A stretch of 64,000 nt of DNA from Antedon mediterranea (Eukaryota > Echinodermata > Crinoidea > Comatulida > Antedonidae). The notes beneath the pieces are model-generated. The model saw nothing but the letters and a program-made list of their open reading frames with translations. It did no database searches and was not told the DNA's origin. Position numbers and translations under genes: made by a program. This document shows positions 26,401-41,400 of this stretch, piece by piece. Within the stretch, counting starts at the first letter, position 1. Each line of letters starts with the position of its first letter. The stretch lies in contig NC_092677.1 of the NCBI RefSeq assembly GCF_964355755.1, forward strand, positions 22,788,101 through 22,852,100, in the 5' to 3' direction.

Positions 26401-29400
26401 TGGTTATAAAATACCTTAGATTTATATTTAATTTTATTATTAATATGTTGTAGTTCATTTTATTAATATGAAAAATGACAATTTACGTTACAATCTTTTT
26501 TTAGTTGATATTAGTGAAATCAAAGAAGTCCGACCAGGAAAAAATTCCAGAGACTTCGAGAAATGGTCAGAAGAAGCACGCAAAATCGATCGCAATCTAT
26601 GTTTTGTGATATATTACGGGTCAGAATTCAGGCTGAAAAGTATTTCATTGGCTGGTAATTATTATAAATATGTTTTTCTTCTGATTATATAAAAAAAATT
26701 ATTAATTTACAAACAATGGTTACAATAAGCACATTTCTAATAAACGCTAATTTATTGGACGATTGTGGGTCATATTTTTACGCTCACATTGTGGTGTATT
26801 TATATATATATATTTGTCAGTGGAAGATTGGACAATGCAACGTCCCTTAACAACAATACTTTGCTCTTGAGATCCACATGAAAATATAATTTCACCTTTG
26901 GTATTTGTTCCATTCCACTCATAAACGTTCATTTTTTCTATACTGTATAGTTCCAAAAGGAAATATTGTTATGGTTGAAAATGTCTTGACGTACAATCAA
27001 TGTTTAATACAAAATTTAGACCAGACACAATTTCTCACTGCAAACTGTAATTAATTGCTATTTATAGTAGTTAAAAATAATTTTCAATTAATTTGAAATT
27101 TAATTTAATTATTGGATTAAAATTTAATTATTTGAATTTAAGTAAATATCAAAGATCAGCGAAGAATATTTCATTGCCATCCAATGCAGATTTAAATGAA
27201 GCGAGTCAATTCTACAATGTTTTGTTGCAATACACCTAACATTACTGTACCTGAAATGTAAATGATGTCTCTTAGTCTTACCAAGATGTAATAGCCCCCC
27301 CCCCCCCCCCCCCCCCCCCCATGGTGGGGGTTGTGCCGAAGCGAATTTTGTTACAGGACACACTTAGATGGCCGGAAATGGCACTCTCGCACGCAAAATC
27401 CATGATAAATGGCACCTTTCTAGTTCGCCGGAAATGACACTTTATTAGCAGGGATAACGATGCAAAATTAAAAGTTGTTATTTTTCAACCAATTTAAACA
27501 TTATCTGTTGGTATTTTGTTTCAATATTCCAATAAAGAAAGAATTACGAAAATCTGACTTGTAGTTTTCGAAATATAGGGTCTAAAACATTGCCGAAAAT
27601 GATCGTTTTTAGTCACGAACGTTGTAAACAAATTGCGCCATTATTCGGTAAATAATTACATATAAAAATTACGTTTTATAGTAATTTCTTTTATATATCA
27701 ACATTGGAAATTTCAATAAAATATGTTATTAAATGTTTATAAAATATATAGAGTTGTTTATTTAACGGAATTCGTACAAATTCATTGCTCTAAATTTGTG
27801 TAGTACCGTTCAGTACAGAGAGATCACGTCGCGAGAGAAAACATTCCGCTGTGGGTGATTCGCGTCCACCAATCAAATAGCCACAATCCACCGTCTCTGC
27901 CGATCGCGGGAAAGCTCAGCTTTGATTGGCTTACGATGACATCATATCACAAAATAGTGGTTTTGTAGTTGAGCCTCGCGTAATTTTCACAAATATTGTT
28001 TCAAAAATGAAATAAATGAACCTTCTTTATGGTATGTGTGATTTTCCTTTAAAAGATTTGAATAATAAAGGCTTAATATCGAGAAAAAAACATTTTTTTG
28101 GCACTTATAATAAATATTTCTCAGAGAAAAAAGCACATGGCTTGTAGAACTATATTATCTTGGCGTAGGAAGACAAACAAATCCCAGGTTATGAGAGGCT
28201 TAACTACAAAAACAAGGTTGAATAGTGTAAGGACCGTTCGATGATTTTTGAGTAAACAATCTACCGCGTATGGTCGTACGCGCTAGATAGTACGATATTT
28301 TAACTACATTTTTTACATGTTTGGTTGGATGTAATGGAAATAAAAAATAGTTTATCTGATGGAATGATATGTAAATAAACAAATACTCAAAAGAATTATG
28401 TTTACAGTTCAATTATTTTCAGAATAATAATACATAAAAATGTGTTTACCAATGGACAAATAATCGCGTCAATGACATAGCGCGCATGGTAACGTACGCG
28501 GAGTTGAATCGTAAAAAGTTTACATGCGCCCTCTGTAGTATGTGAAACGATCTATTTAAAGAAGTTTAAGTAGAGATCATCACGCGTCACCACCTCTCAC
28601 GATGCTCTTTGATCGGCCGCCGTAACTTAACATCGCGCTCATTGTGATAAATTTCTGTTTGTATTTTTGGGGTTAGTGTAGACTGTAGCCTACTCTGTGC
28701 ATACTAATATACACACAAATATGTCACACGAATAAAATATTGAACCTCTAAAAAAAGGGCACCCTTAAAATTTAGGGGGGTCCGGACCCCGTGGACCCCC
28801 CCCCCTCTGGATCCGCCCCAGGGTAGCATTACTCAAATTTTCCTTTGTTATCTAGTAATGATGCTTGAAAAATCTAATTTCAATTGTAGATAATATGCCC
28901 GTGAATTACAGTAATTCCTAATATGACAAGAACACATAGAACTATGCTTTTAACGTTTATTTTAATTCATAGACATATCTAGTGTAGGTTTTCAAAAGAG
29001 TTAATGAAATTTCCTAACCTAAAAATTGGTTTTCATTGTTAGGACAATTGCAATTCAAATGTTACTATTCTGCGTCTGTTCACCAATACAATTTTAAAAA
29101 GACATGTGATTTTTTCACCAGCAAGAAATTCTTTGGGAAATCCCCTTCTTCTTCAAAATACCATTGTAGTGTTCATAAAACAAAATTCTTTAAAATAATT
29201 TATTAAGCACTTCTGTTACTGTAATGAAAATACAGCACAGATTTATTAATACATTTTTTTGTATTGCACAAGCACAACATTTGGTTGTTTTAGGGGTTTT
29301 GGTCAAAACTGTTTCATGTAAAAGGATATTATAAATTAATAACATAAATTCACCAATAAATCATGATTTTGGTACACCTCAGAAATCACATCCTGCTTGC

Positions 29401-32400
29401 AAAAGGATGAATACCCAAGATTCTCTGGAACTATGGCAAATAATAGAATTTTATTTTTACAAACTTATCTGTGACATGGATTATTTTCAATTTAAAGTCC
29501 ATATCAACAATAATAACAATCCATATCAACAATAATAACATACAATATTATTATACTGAGACAGTATGAATTAAACAATAAAATCTTGATCCTGATGCGT
29601 AACGATCGATCGACTCATTTATAGTAGGTTTTTGTGACACTGATTGTTTATGATTATTGTTAATATACAGTAATATTTAATATTTCTAAATATCAGCTTC
29701 AAATGCAGATGAACGTCATTTCTGGATGACTGGACTTGCCTGGTTACTAAATGACACAATGAAAGCAGGCCATTCATTACTAAGTGAAAGGTAAGAAACT
29801 ACAACAATTGAAACTTATTTTAACTCAAGTTCAATTTTGTGCAAAAAACATGATATAATACTTAATTTTAGGATAATAATAAATACAAATATTAATGTAC
29901 AGCAAGAAAATAAATGGTTAATTTTGTGAAATCAAACACATCGACACGTTTTATACAAGAGCTGTCATTTGTTTTGTTTCCATAAATGTAAACAGACCAT
30001 CGAAGTTGCCTTATTAAATTAAATATTTTTTTTTATGTTAACCGCTAATAACAATGTAATTAGATTTGTCATTTATTTTGGGATCCGATCTCCAAATTTG
30101 TGATTCAGTCAGTTTTGAACACCAATAGGCATATTATAACAACACAGTTAAAATATAATTCGTAAATATTCAATATGTAAAATAATAAAAATGTTGAATT
30201 GATTAAAATTCAAGAATAATGGTGATTATGTGCAAGTACATGAATTTGTCTTTACACAGACGAGTGGTAACATAGAATCTGAACCCCCGTCCGCTCTGCA
30301 TTTTGTTTAACTTGTCATAAGAAATAATTAAGTGTAAATTATTGTTGTTTTACACTTACCGTTTACCGCTTGTCTGCGTAAATTGGCCCTAAATATTAGA
30401 AACTCCTTTATCCATGTATCTTTCAAATTTTTTACTAATTAATGTTAAAAGCAAATGCATTTATACAATAATAATAATATTTATTGGTTACTCTCCTTTA
30501 AAACGGAGGAACACTCTCGTAATAAGAGGTTCGACCCATACAAAATGTTTACAAAATATAGTCATACAGATACAAAAAGTTAATAATGGTTCACACTTAA
30601 TTTTTAATTTACCACAAAAACTTGATGCGTTTAAATTTCACAGCATTCCAGGTGTATTACTTGCTTTATTTATTATGTTTGTTTGTTGCCATGATAACGT
30701 CCACAATTTTCAAATTATCGTCCTACCAATCTATACCAACAAACTATATTGATTTTCAGAAAAATCGATATATTTGTGACATCACAACAGCTAATTAAAA
30801 TGTTGAGTTTTCTGTATGCTATAGTCTTCAATATGGGCTAAAATATTAAATATCATGCCCTTCTTTGCTCTCTGCATTTTGCTAAGTATTTCTCTCAATT
30901 GCTTCATTTATAAATTGTTGTTCTCATCTTTGTGTATATTTTTTTCTAGATGGCTTTATAAAGAATTCTTTGATATGGGCAAGATGCGAAGTGACACGTA
31001 AGTGGAATTCAAAACCCCTCTTCATCTTTCCTTATGTCTATAGGCTGAGTTTGCACGATAGATATTAAATAACCTAATATTTTGTGACAAATGCGATGTA
31101 TGATGATTTTGCATTGACGTTACTGTCCCTTTGTCCAGTAATTGAATAGAGCAACAGATTTTAGCAGCTATGTTTTTATTTTCCATTTTCACAGCCCACT
31201 ATGGGTTATTTTATTATATAATTTGTGTGTATATATAAATGTTTTAATTTTCTTTTGAATATATTATATTATTGTGTTTTGTGTGGAGCATCCTTTGGAC
31301 TGAAGAGGATACACAGGAAACTAATCATCAGTACGCTTCATCGTTGTTAGACAAAAGAAAAAAAACTTTGTCAACACAATTTATCCATTATTCTGACAGT
31401 TTTTATTAAATTTACTATATAAACTAAAATAAATTTTAAAAATAAATAAAAAAATACTTTTTCTAATATTTTATTTAGTTTTTATGTTATATAATTTTAA
31501 TTTTTTTATTTCAACAATCCTAAGGAGCTCTTTAACTAAAATACATGAAATATACTGTGGTTACAACAGACAATCAAAGTAGCAAAAATCAGAAACAAAA
31601 CATTTAAAAGAAAGCTGTTTCCCAGTTTGTTTTCATATTTTTCTATTAGTATAAGATAATCTTTTTCATGTAAATATATATTTTCAAATATTTCTACAGT
31701 AAAAATCAAAGTTTGTGTCTTTTCCCACGTAATTTCAAAGAGTTCTCATAAAAAACCTCCCTAATGTAAAATATTGTCTTATGAAAATGGTGTTATTCAC
31801 CACATAAATAATGAACATTTATCATTATGTGTATGATGTGGTCATTGTATCCTTCAGTATATATGTGCGTGTCTCATTATAAACACATGCAACACTGGTT
31901 CCATATGTGGTTTATGAGTTTTAAGATGCCTTTTCAATCTTTAATGTTTAAACATAATCTCAACCTTAAATTAGCAACAATGGTATCTGTGTTTCTTTCT
32001 TCATTCCACATTTCTAATTAATTTTCATTCCTAACTAGATCTGTATTCGTCAATGTATATGAACTACTTTTATGCTCAGCAACATATGTGCAGATTGGCA
32101 TAGTATTTTTTTTATACCAAAGATATTGGGAATTTATTATACAGTTGAAACTTCAATAAGCAGTCACCTCCCGTAAGCGGCCAACTCCCATAAGTGGCCA
32201 CCTCCATTAACGGCTGCACTTTCAATAGCCTGTTTGTTCTTCCTATCTAATTAATGCATTTAGTACCTCCCGTGCCACCTCTCAAAAGATGCCGCTGCCT
32301 CTTTTTTAAAACAAAAAATTTGATTTTTTGTATGGTAAATTACCTCCCGTAAGCGACCACCAAATAAATTCATATTGATATTAACAACAAAAATACAATT

Positions 32401-35400
32401 TGAAAACTTATTTTGCTTTATATATTAGCTTTATTTTGAAGTGATTTATAGGCCCAGTGCGTTAAGAATGCCGAAAAATGTTGTGCATGTTGGCCCTTTA
32501 TCGGCAGAACCTCCCGTGAGCGTTCACCCTCGGGACCGGGTGAAGTGGCCGCTAACTGTAATGACAAATTATAACTAAGCAAAAGTATATATCTGTATGA
32601 CTGAAATGAACAAATACTGAACAGTGAAGATGAATGGTCGTGCAAATATATTAGCTGGAGTGGTTTATTTTTACAAGCCAAGACTGAAAATTAACAGTCA
32701 TCCTATTTTTGTGATGGTCAACCTGTTCTGTTTTGGCTCCACCCTTTTGCCTGCAAGGGTGGTACTGCATTAGGCTTGAATACTATACATCACAATTTAC
32801 TTGAAGTAGCCTAGAGATAAATCCAAAAGAAGCACCAAGTCATTTTTAATGTCACTCCTTTTTATTATCATTATAGGTATGGTGTTTTTGGCAGTGTTAA
32901 TCATTTTTTATTTGGCCATCATTTAATTTTAACTGGCCCTGCTGGTTTTGGACACAAACAAATTTTATAATTGTGATTGTATTATTTTATTTTCAGAAAG
33001 ACAAAAATACAACAGAAAAAGTAAGGTGTTTAAGTGTCAGAAATGACTGCCTTAAATCTCAAACCATTTTCTCTTACATAAGAATTGTTTATATCTTGCT
33101 CAAACTTCCTCGTCCATCTATTTTATTATCTTCTTATATATTGCCACACCTCCACCATCATTTCCATGTTACCACCAATTGGTCACCATCATCGCACAAC
33201 CATATTCACCACTACCACTGATATCACACTACACAATCACCACCATATACCATCATCATGATAAAAGTCAAACCACCACTGATATGGTCACCATCCCGTC
33301 TATTGACTGACGACTGATATATCATCATTACTACCTATCACTTTCACCTTATAACAAACCATCAATGATATCATTACAGTCACCACCATCACAATCTCCA
33401 CCATCACAATCTCCACTACCACTGATATCACAGTCACCACCAACCCACATCACAATCGCCACTACCACTGATATTATCACAGTTACCGCCATCACAATCA
33501 CCACTAACACTGATATCCTCACAGTTACCGCCATCACAATCACCACTAACACTGATATCATCACAGTTACCGCCATCACAATCACCACTAACACTGATAT
33601 CCTCACAGTTACCGCCATCACAATCATCAACATCACAATTATGATAAGAAATGAACACTGATATCATTATGGTATCATCACACCACCATCATTGATATCA
33701 CGGTTACCAGTACCAGCACTGCACTGATATCATCATCACTGCTACCTCTGCATAAACCATGATAATCTTTTCCATAGTATAGCTGGTCATGGTGAAAAAC
33801 TTGATGATATTAATAATATCAAGATCATTTTCTGAAGAATACATATATTATTCTTATATTGGATCTAAAGTAGTAGTTTACACTTACAGTATTTTTACTT
33901 GAATTGAGTTTCAACAACTGTATGTCTTTACAAATTACTTTAATTTTCAGGCTATTTTTAGTAACAAACCAGAAGTGTCATTTTGAAATGATGGAGAAAA
34001 TCTTAATACAACAGGATATAATTCCACCACACAAACCAGTTGAATGTCTTGCAATATAAAATGTGTTTGATAATAATTACACTATTTAATGGAAGAAATC
34101 TGCTGCATAGTCTAGGCTAGCCCTGACTTTAAACCCACAAAGATTGGGCTCAAAACGACACTCCTGGTAGAACACATTCATAGAACATAGCATAGAAACC
34201 ATGTGATCATATTATTTTATTATTAATCTGGTAGAATTAGAAAAGTAGGATTTTTGTCCATATCATATACATTCATGCGGTTTAAGATTCTTTCTTAAAC
34301 CCAAACTCAAATACATTACATTCCTATTTTTTATTTAATCATTATTTTCAAAATACGCCATAATATCTGTATTATTTCAACATTTAAGAGTCGCGGCAAA
34401 ATGCTTTTCCTTTAATTAAACAATTGAATAGAATAAAAAATAATGGTGATTGAGAGAAGAGGAGGGCCAAAATAAGGACGACCCAATTAAACTGTTAGTA
34501 TTATAATGTACTTATAAATACATTTGGTAAAAATTATTATAAATTTATACATGATGAATATGAAATTAGAAAGCAAAAGGAAAACAATGTTTAATAGATT
34601 GTAGAAGATAAAAAGATGGTATTGTGAAGGTAATTTACAAAAGGTTGACCTTTTCAACACTTATACTGATTAATCTACATTTAACATACTTGATGAATTT
34701 TCAAGGAATTGTTAACAGCAGTATAATTAATCAAATAATGTAGATATTGCTTTTACTAGCTACTCATTTCATAATTATGTATTAATTAGTGTCCTTCAAC
34801 TTAAGGTTCAAATACTTAATAATTAATTACTGTGGCCTTTTAGCAAGAACTCTTTTTTCGTTGGGAGCAATTCTCTAACCTTATCCAGAAGGGAAAAAAT
34901 GAGTTACTTTAGCCTAGCAGATAGACAGAAATCTATAGTTGTATCTCCTTTATTTATCTTTTGGTAAAATGTTGCATACCATAAATACAAGCAATTAGTA
35001 TTGATTAAGCTTTGTGTTTGACTGGTGGTATAGGTAGATCATTTGAATCCTTATTCCTGTATCATAATGACAGCATCTTCTAATAGAACAAATTCAGCAC
35101 TTTTCACATACTATATACAGTACATTAAATGTCTGCAAGTCTTCTAACCAGTTGATAGATGTATGAAGTTATGCAAATCTTACATATAAAGTCACATTTT
35201 TATGAACAAATATTTTTCAATGAAATTTGGCACAACTATAATGCTTCGTAGAGGATTAAGTGTAAATTTAACTTAGTCCTTGTGACGAGTTCAAATCTAG
35301 TTTTCATCTATCATAACTTATGCTAAAATCCTTCTCATTAAACCCTATTGACCCTCGTTTTCATCCCAGATTTTCATTTTGCAATGTTTGTCATGTCTTG

Positions 35401-38400
35401 ATTTGTTGCATACACAAGTTTTTTTTTGTTTTAGTTTTTTGCCGCATTTTTGATCAAGTAGTAAATAATTGGTCAATTTTTTAAAATTTGGTTTGGTTGA
35501 CCTGGAGTGTTCACGTTCAATTGTGTCGGCTTAATTCACTCATTGCAGAATCTGAGAAAACTTGGAATAAAATTAGTAATCCCGAGGCCTTGTACTTATG
35601 ACAAAAAATATTATTATTATAAATGTATTGCAGTAACTTTCTTTATTTCCTTCAATATATACTATACTGTAGTTATTAAATATCTAATTTACATTCTTAT
35701 ATCCTTATTCAATAGACGTGTAACATTAATATATAATATTTTTATAACAATTTATTGTATTAAACTTATTTTGTTTAATGTTTGTTAGTGAATAATTAAC
35801 AACATCGATCAATGAAAAAATAAAATGATCAATTTTGACAATTATTAAAACTCTAGTATACATAAACCGATTTATAAAGTTTGACTGATGTATGACTTTA
35901 ATTGTAGTGCCATATCATCATCATCAGTGTCCATGTGGATTGCACTAGTCTTTTCCCAGCTTAAACAACAAGTAATAGGCTTTGAAAATAAAATAAAACA
36001 TAATTCTGTAGGCCTTTAGTGACATAAATACAAAGGGGAGATGATTGTTAAACTTATAATTACAATACATACATCAGCAAACCAAGTGGCAGGAAACCAA
36101 GCCTTAGCAACACAACAGTTATTTAATATTTGAAAAAATAAACATACACAAAAAAATACTTATGTTGCTGACCTATTTTTAAAGTACTTTCTAAGAAAAC
36201 ATAAAAAATATAGATTATAGACATTTTGTATGGTCACCCAAAACATTGTAAATGGCCACCTGTGAAAAACACTCACAGGTGGCTTGTGTTGAATAGATGC
36301 AGGTGACTAAGCATGAATCATTCTATTGATTGTTTTTATTAGCTGGTTGTAAACTTGCATTTTAAAATATTTACTCTTTGCAATGTTGGTAAATCTTTTA
36401 GTTTATTTATTTACAATTACCTTAATTTTGTTGATTCATAATCCATTACTGAGACATGATAACAACAAAGTATAAGATCTAAGGCATGTTGAGTGAGTCT
36501 TGTTAGCTAACTCAAAGGGTACGGTAATTTGTGGTATTAAAAGTCATATTCAGAAACAATGATCAACAATTCAAATGTATTGCGATTAAAACCAAAGTTT
36601 CATCATTATTACTGTACTCATCTCCCGGTCCATGCGTATGAAGTCGATATACAGTATTTGTGACACACAATTAGCAAAAGTTGACATCGTAGGCTTATAC
36701 AATGTTGCCTTCAAATCTACTATTTTTTGTAGACAATTTCAAATGACCATGAATTGACCATATCTGTTAAAACTTATTGATTTTGATGTTTTGGTAATTT
36801 GCTTCCACAAGCCTATACAGTAATACTAATAACTAGTAATACAATACCGCACTTTTTCGTTAGACTACGAGTCACATTTTCAATAGTTGGTGTTTGACCA
36901 AAGAAAAAAATCAATGAAACGTTACGGATTAGCATTAATTTGCCCTCTTCTGCTAGCGTTATAAATCCCTGATGTGAGGCAAATATTCAATGCTAACCGC
37001 AGCCTAGGTTCAGACACAAAATACTGTATATGTGTGCCGTGTACCATGTGTGTTTTGTGAAATCATATTCTAATGCTTTAGTTTCTATGAGAAAATGAGA
37101 TTGTTTGCAATCCTTTGGGAACAGATTTGCAGTTGTGTTTTAACTTGCAGTATACTTACACACTGCTATTTATAATTGAGATCATTTATTGTCTCTGCTG
37201 TAGTGCAATAATACAAAATTGACCAATGAATGTAGTAGTGAGGCCTGAGCATTTACTTTGCCTAGGGTAAAATTCAGCATTTTTATGGGATTGATCTGTT
37301 ATCTTTTGAATCCACTTAAGGCAAATGTAGTGACAAAAAAATATCATATATACTGTAGTTGTATAGTTTGCCCAAGTCATATGCAAAAAGATATTTTAGC
37401 TATTGAGAATTGATAAAGTCAAACAGAAATAACAAATTTGAAGCCTAAGCCTAATATAACTTATAAGATAATTTTTTTTTTTAAAGTGATGGAATTATGT
37501 ATAGGTTTTGATTATATAATAATATTTTTCTGTATTCATTTTGTTTTTTGGTCTCTGTCTCTGAACTGAAATGTTCAATGAAATGTTGACAACTATACTA
37601 TTTGTATACACTGTAGAGTTGTTTTCCAGAAAATTATGTATTAGTAATAGTAAAAGAAACTTAAAATCCTGAATACAATTTTTATTTAGTCTTATTATAT
37701 TGCATTCATGATCACAAAATATTTCACATAATTGAAAAGATATGAAATGGATGATGATAGATTGTTTTGTGCTATATCAATAGCATATTGATTAAACTGC
37801 GACATTCAGCAAGCGCCTTGCAGTCACTCAAATATAAATATATTTGTGGTGCGTAACCACCAGTATGGTTGGTAAGGTGTCAAACGAACCTGACCACTTT
37901 TCACAACCCTGTGATTATTCTTTTTTCTTTCTTTCACTGTATTTTATATCATTTAATTTCACCAAATTACATTTTGTTTTCTTTGCAGAGTTTCACTGAA
38001 AGATCTTAAGTCATTCCTTCCAAAAATAAACTTGAAAATGAATACCACCAAATTAAAAGAATGTTTTAATGTGAGTATTTAAAACGTATTTAACATGCAT
38101 AATTGATCCTGTTTCTCAATTTCAAGTAATAATCACACACTGATAAACAAGTTACTTGGGAAATGAAATGCAGCAGAAATCCATTACCGTATTTATTCAA
38201 ATAAAATTGAATAAAATAATATAAAAAACAACTGTTGACAGAAAACAATTATCTATTAATGTGTTATGGCTTTCTTGGGTTAAAATAAATAGGAAATGTA
38301 CTTTTAAGTATTAGTGTACATTATTACTTCATTACTATCATAGCTGGATCATTAAATATTCTCCAAGGGAGTTGACTATGGTTTGAATTGTCCTGCCTGT

Positions 38401-41400
38401 AATAAAAAATAAAATTGATAGCAATAAAATATCGCCATTATTAGTATTACCTATAGTGTGATATTTTTTGTGTAGAGTACTGATACAAGCCCATAACCAT
38501 AATTGCTGGTTGGGAAGGTGGTTTCTTTAGTTTGAAAAAGACACTTTCGAAAAAAAAAGGTTTGTTTGTCGACACTAAATATCCATTATATAAAATGGTT
38601 CCACTCATATATTATATATATATATATTATAAGACATGTTAAAAAAAGTGCTGATAGTATATTTGTCTTGATACTGTATTGCTTTAGATCCATACTCAGT
38701 GTAAGTCTATATGGGTGTTTTAGATCCATACTCAGTGTAAGTCTATATGGGTGTTTTAGATCCATACTCAGTGTACAAGTCTATATGGGTGTTTTAGATC
38801 CATACTCAGTGTACAAGTCTATATGGGTGTTTTAGATCCATACTCAGTGTACAAGTCTATATGGGTGTTTTAGATCCATACTCAGTGTACAAGTCTATAT
38901 GGGTGTTTTAGATCCATACTCACTCAAAGTCTATATGGGTTTTTTTTTAATAGAATGTTGATCATTGGAAGAGAGGAGAGTTGGGATTTGAGCAGTTTGC
39001 TGAACTTTATCACAATTTGATAGACCAACCAGAGGTAAAAATATGCTTTAATGATTTTATTTTAATAGTTAAAGATTAGTAGTAAGTAGTACTAGAGTCT
39101 CCATAAACCATAGCCACCCTGGTTTGATGGTGCGATTAGGAGAACAAGTCTTCTCTGATAAGGAATTTCCTTATCAATATATTATTAATATACCAATTAA
39201 TATTTTCATGAATTCAATGAATATTATATCCATTCCACGAATACAAAACACACAAATGTCAAAGGTGAGGCCCTCGTCTCATATTAGAAATACAGAGCTA
39301 AGAAATTGGCTGTTGAGTAGAGCCATTATAGACAACAAGTTATAGGTTGATTTTTAATGCGCATCATTCACAGCCTATAGCTTGGCACAAAATTTTCAAT
39401 ATCTTGACAAAAACCTGAATCTGCAGTGTGTAATACCAGAGAGGTATACCTCCCTGGTATTACCAATACATACAACATAACAATTACCTCGTAATCGTGA
39501 GTATAGATCAAAATAATGCACGGCATGTGATACTGTGATATAATTTAAATTCACCAATCAAATAAATTTAATTGTTAAATGGCTTTTCATTGCATAAATA
39601 GAATAATCTATGTTGTTTTCAGTTGAATGTATCTTCTGTCAATACTTGAAAGATGATAAGGTTTCATATAGTTAAACCTTGAACTGTGTATTATAGGCAG
39701 ACTGGCCAATAATGTTAGTTTATGTCTCATTAGAATGAACAATCTAAGTGAGACACTAAGTAGATTAGATATTGGGAACAATGACCAATTATGGAAATTT
39801 AACCGGCCTTACAAAATATGGGTTATAGTTTTAAGGTAATAGTATTATAAACAGCAGTCTATTTGCTGTTTATCAAACTGATTTAGATAGGTAATTTCTA
39901 AAGAAGACATGCAACTTTATTTGTGTGTTGTACGTTTTATTCTTTCTTTCTTAGTTTATTCATCCTATATGCAAATTGACAGTTTGGTAAAAATAGCTAA
40001 AATAATAATATAATTATTATAATAATTATTATTAATGTATAATATAAATATATAATACAACAAATATGTTTATATTAAATACATTAGACAACAAAAAATA
40101 CACTTGTTAAGCGTCACCACCCCCGGATTTTCGAACCGCCTCTGTTTTTAATTTTTAATTGACAAATTACGTAAGAACAATAATATTGCATAAAATTGGT
40201 TTTTTTTAAGTTGAAATTGTATGTAGTGATTCAGTTCTTCTTATTTTAAAATTTCAATGTCAGTTTATTTCAAAATGGTAGCAATATCAATGACCTAATA
40301 AAATATAGTACTTTAAGGGGAAAACATAAAACAGGTTGACACTTAACAAGTATATTTTTTTTATTTGGACTTATTGTTTATATTGAACAATTTTTTCACA
40401 GTATATACTTGTTTATGTATACTTATTATATTATTATTTTCTATTCATTTGTTTACAGATATCTGAAAGATTCAATGAATTATACACTGATGGGGAGTAA
40501 GTATTATAGTGTATGAATTGCTTTAGACTAATTGAAGCTAGTTTGATTATGGAGTGGAGTTGTTCAATGGTGGCTTGATGGTTATAATGTGTGGCTACTA
40601 ATCCAAGGGTCCATCCATCCACTGATAAACTCACCCTTCAATAAACTTGGCAAATTCCTCTTTTTTTTCGCGCTGCACATTTCCTTTGGAATGCACTACC
40701 TCTGGGTGTCTGTTTCTGCTGTGTAGCGCTGAATATACTGTGTATTTCAAAATAGATATAAAATGTAATTTTTATATTTACTTCATTCCTGCTCAATTTT
40801 TGTTCCGAAATAACCGTTTAAATCTGTAGGTGGTCATTGACAAAAATCGTTAGAATTACCCAAAATACAATAGGTCCGGGCGTTACTGCCGTGTAGTTGT
40901 GACTCAAAGTCAGCAGCTGTCAATCAAATAACCGTTTTTGTGTTTCAGGTAGATTTTGCAGCAATAACCGGTTAAGTTGCGTTCTAACATCGAATTTATT
41001 GGGTGTTTTAACCATTATTTTTCTGCTGCCATTTAACCAGTTACTATAAAAGATTGTTCTGTTTCTGCTCCCAAGAAATTGGGCTTAATTTATTCACACC
41101 ATTTTTAACCAATTATTTTTATGCAGCAGAAACAATGCCATAATATACATAATTTGTCAACGTTGAAATGGTACCCACATATTTTATGTGTTCACTTTCT
41201 CTAAGCGCTGCGAGAGTGCCTTATAAATATTCAGATTATTATAATTAAAAATCATTCCTTGATAATGATAGGCTTAAAAGTGTATGCATTGATCATCTAC
41301 AACACTAATGAACGGTAGTTATTCTACCTCCCAAGTTATTTTAGGTTCCCAGGCCAATCAAATAAACTTATATCGTTGACTGTTTAAAATACCGTGTAAT

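Larger units (their letters stand above)
28826..32140 (+). other. PLCG introns 2-4, little else visible
   Basis: Apart from exons 3 and 4 this is AT-rich intronic sequence with no repeat or gene that I can name. Confidence 0.5.

Noticed and set aside
33349-33667. Open frames of 77-98 codons on both strands
   Set aside because: They are translations of a CAC/ATC-rich tandem repeat with no non-repeat sequence.
35507-35788. 93-codon hydrophobic frame in intron 4
   Set aside because: AT-rich DNA gives Ile/Phe/Tyr-rich frames by chance; no start context, splice support or family was seen.
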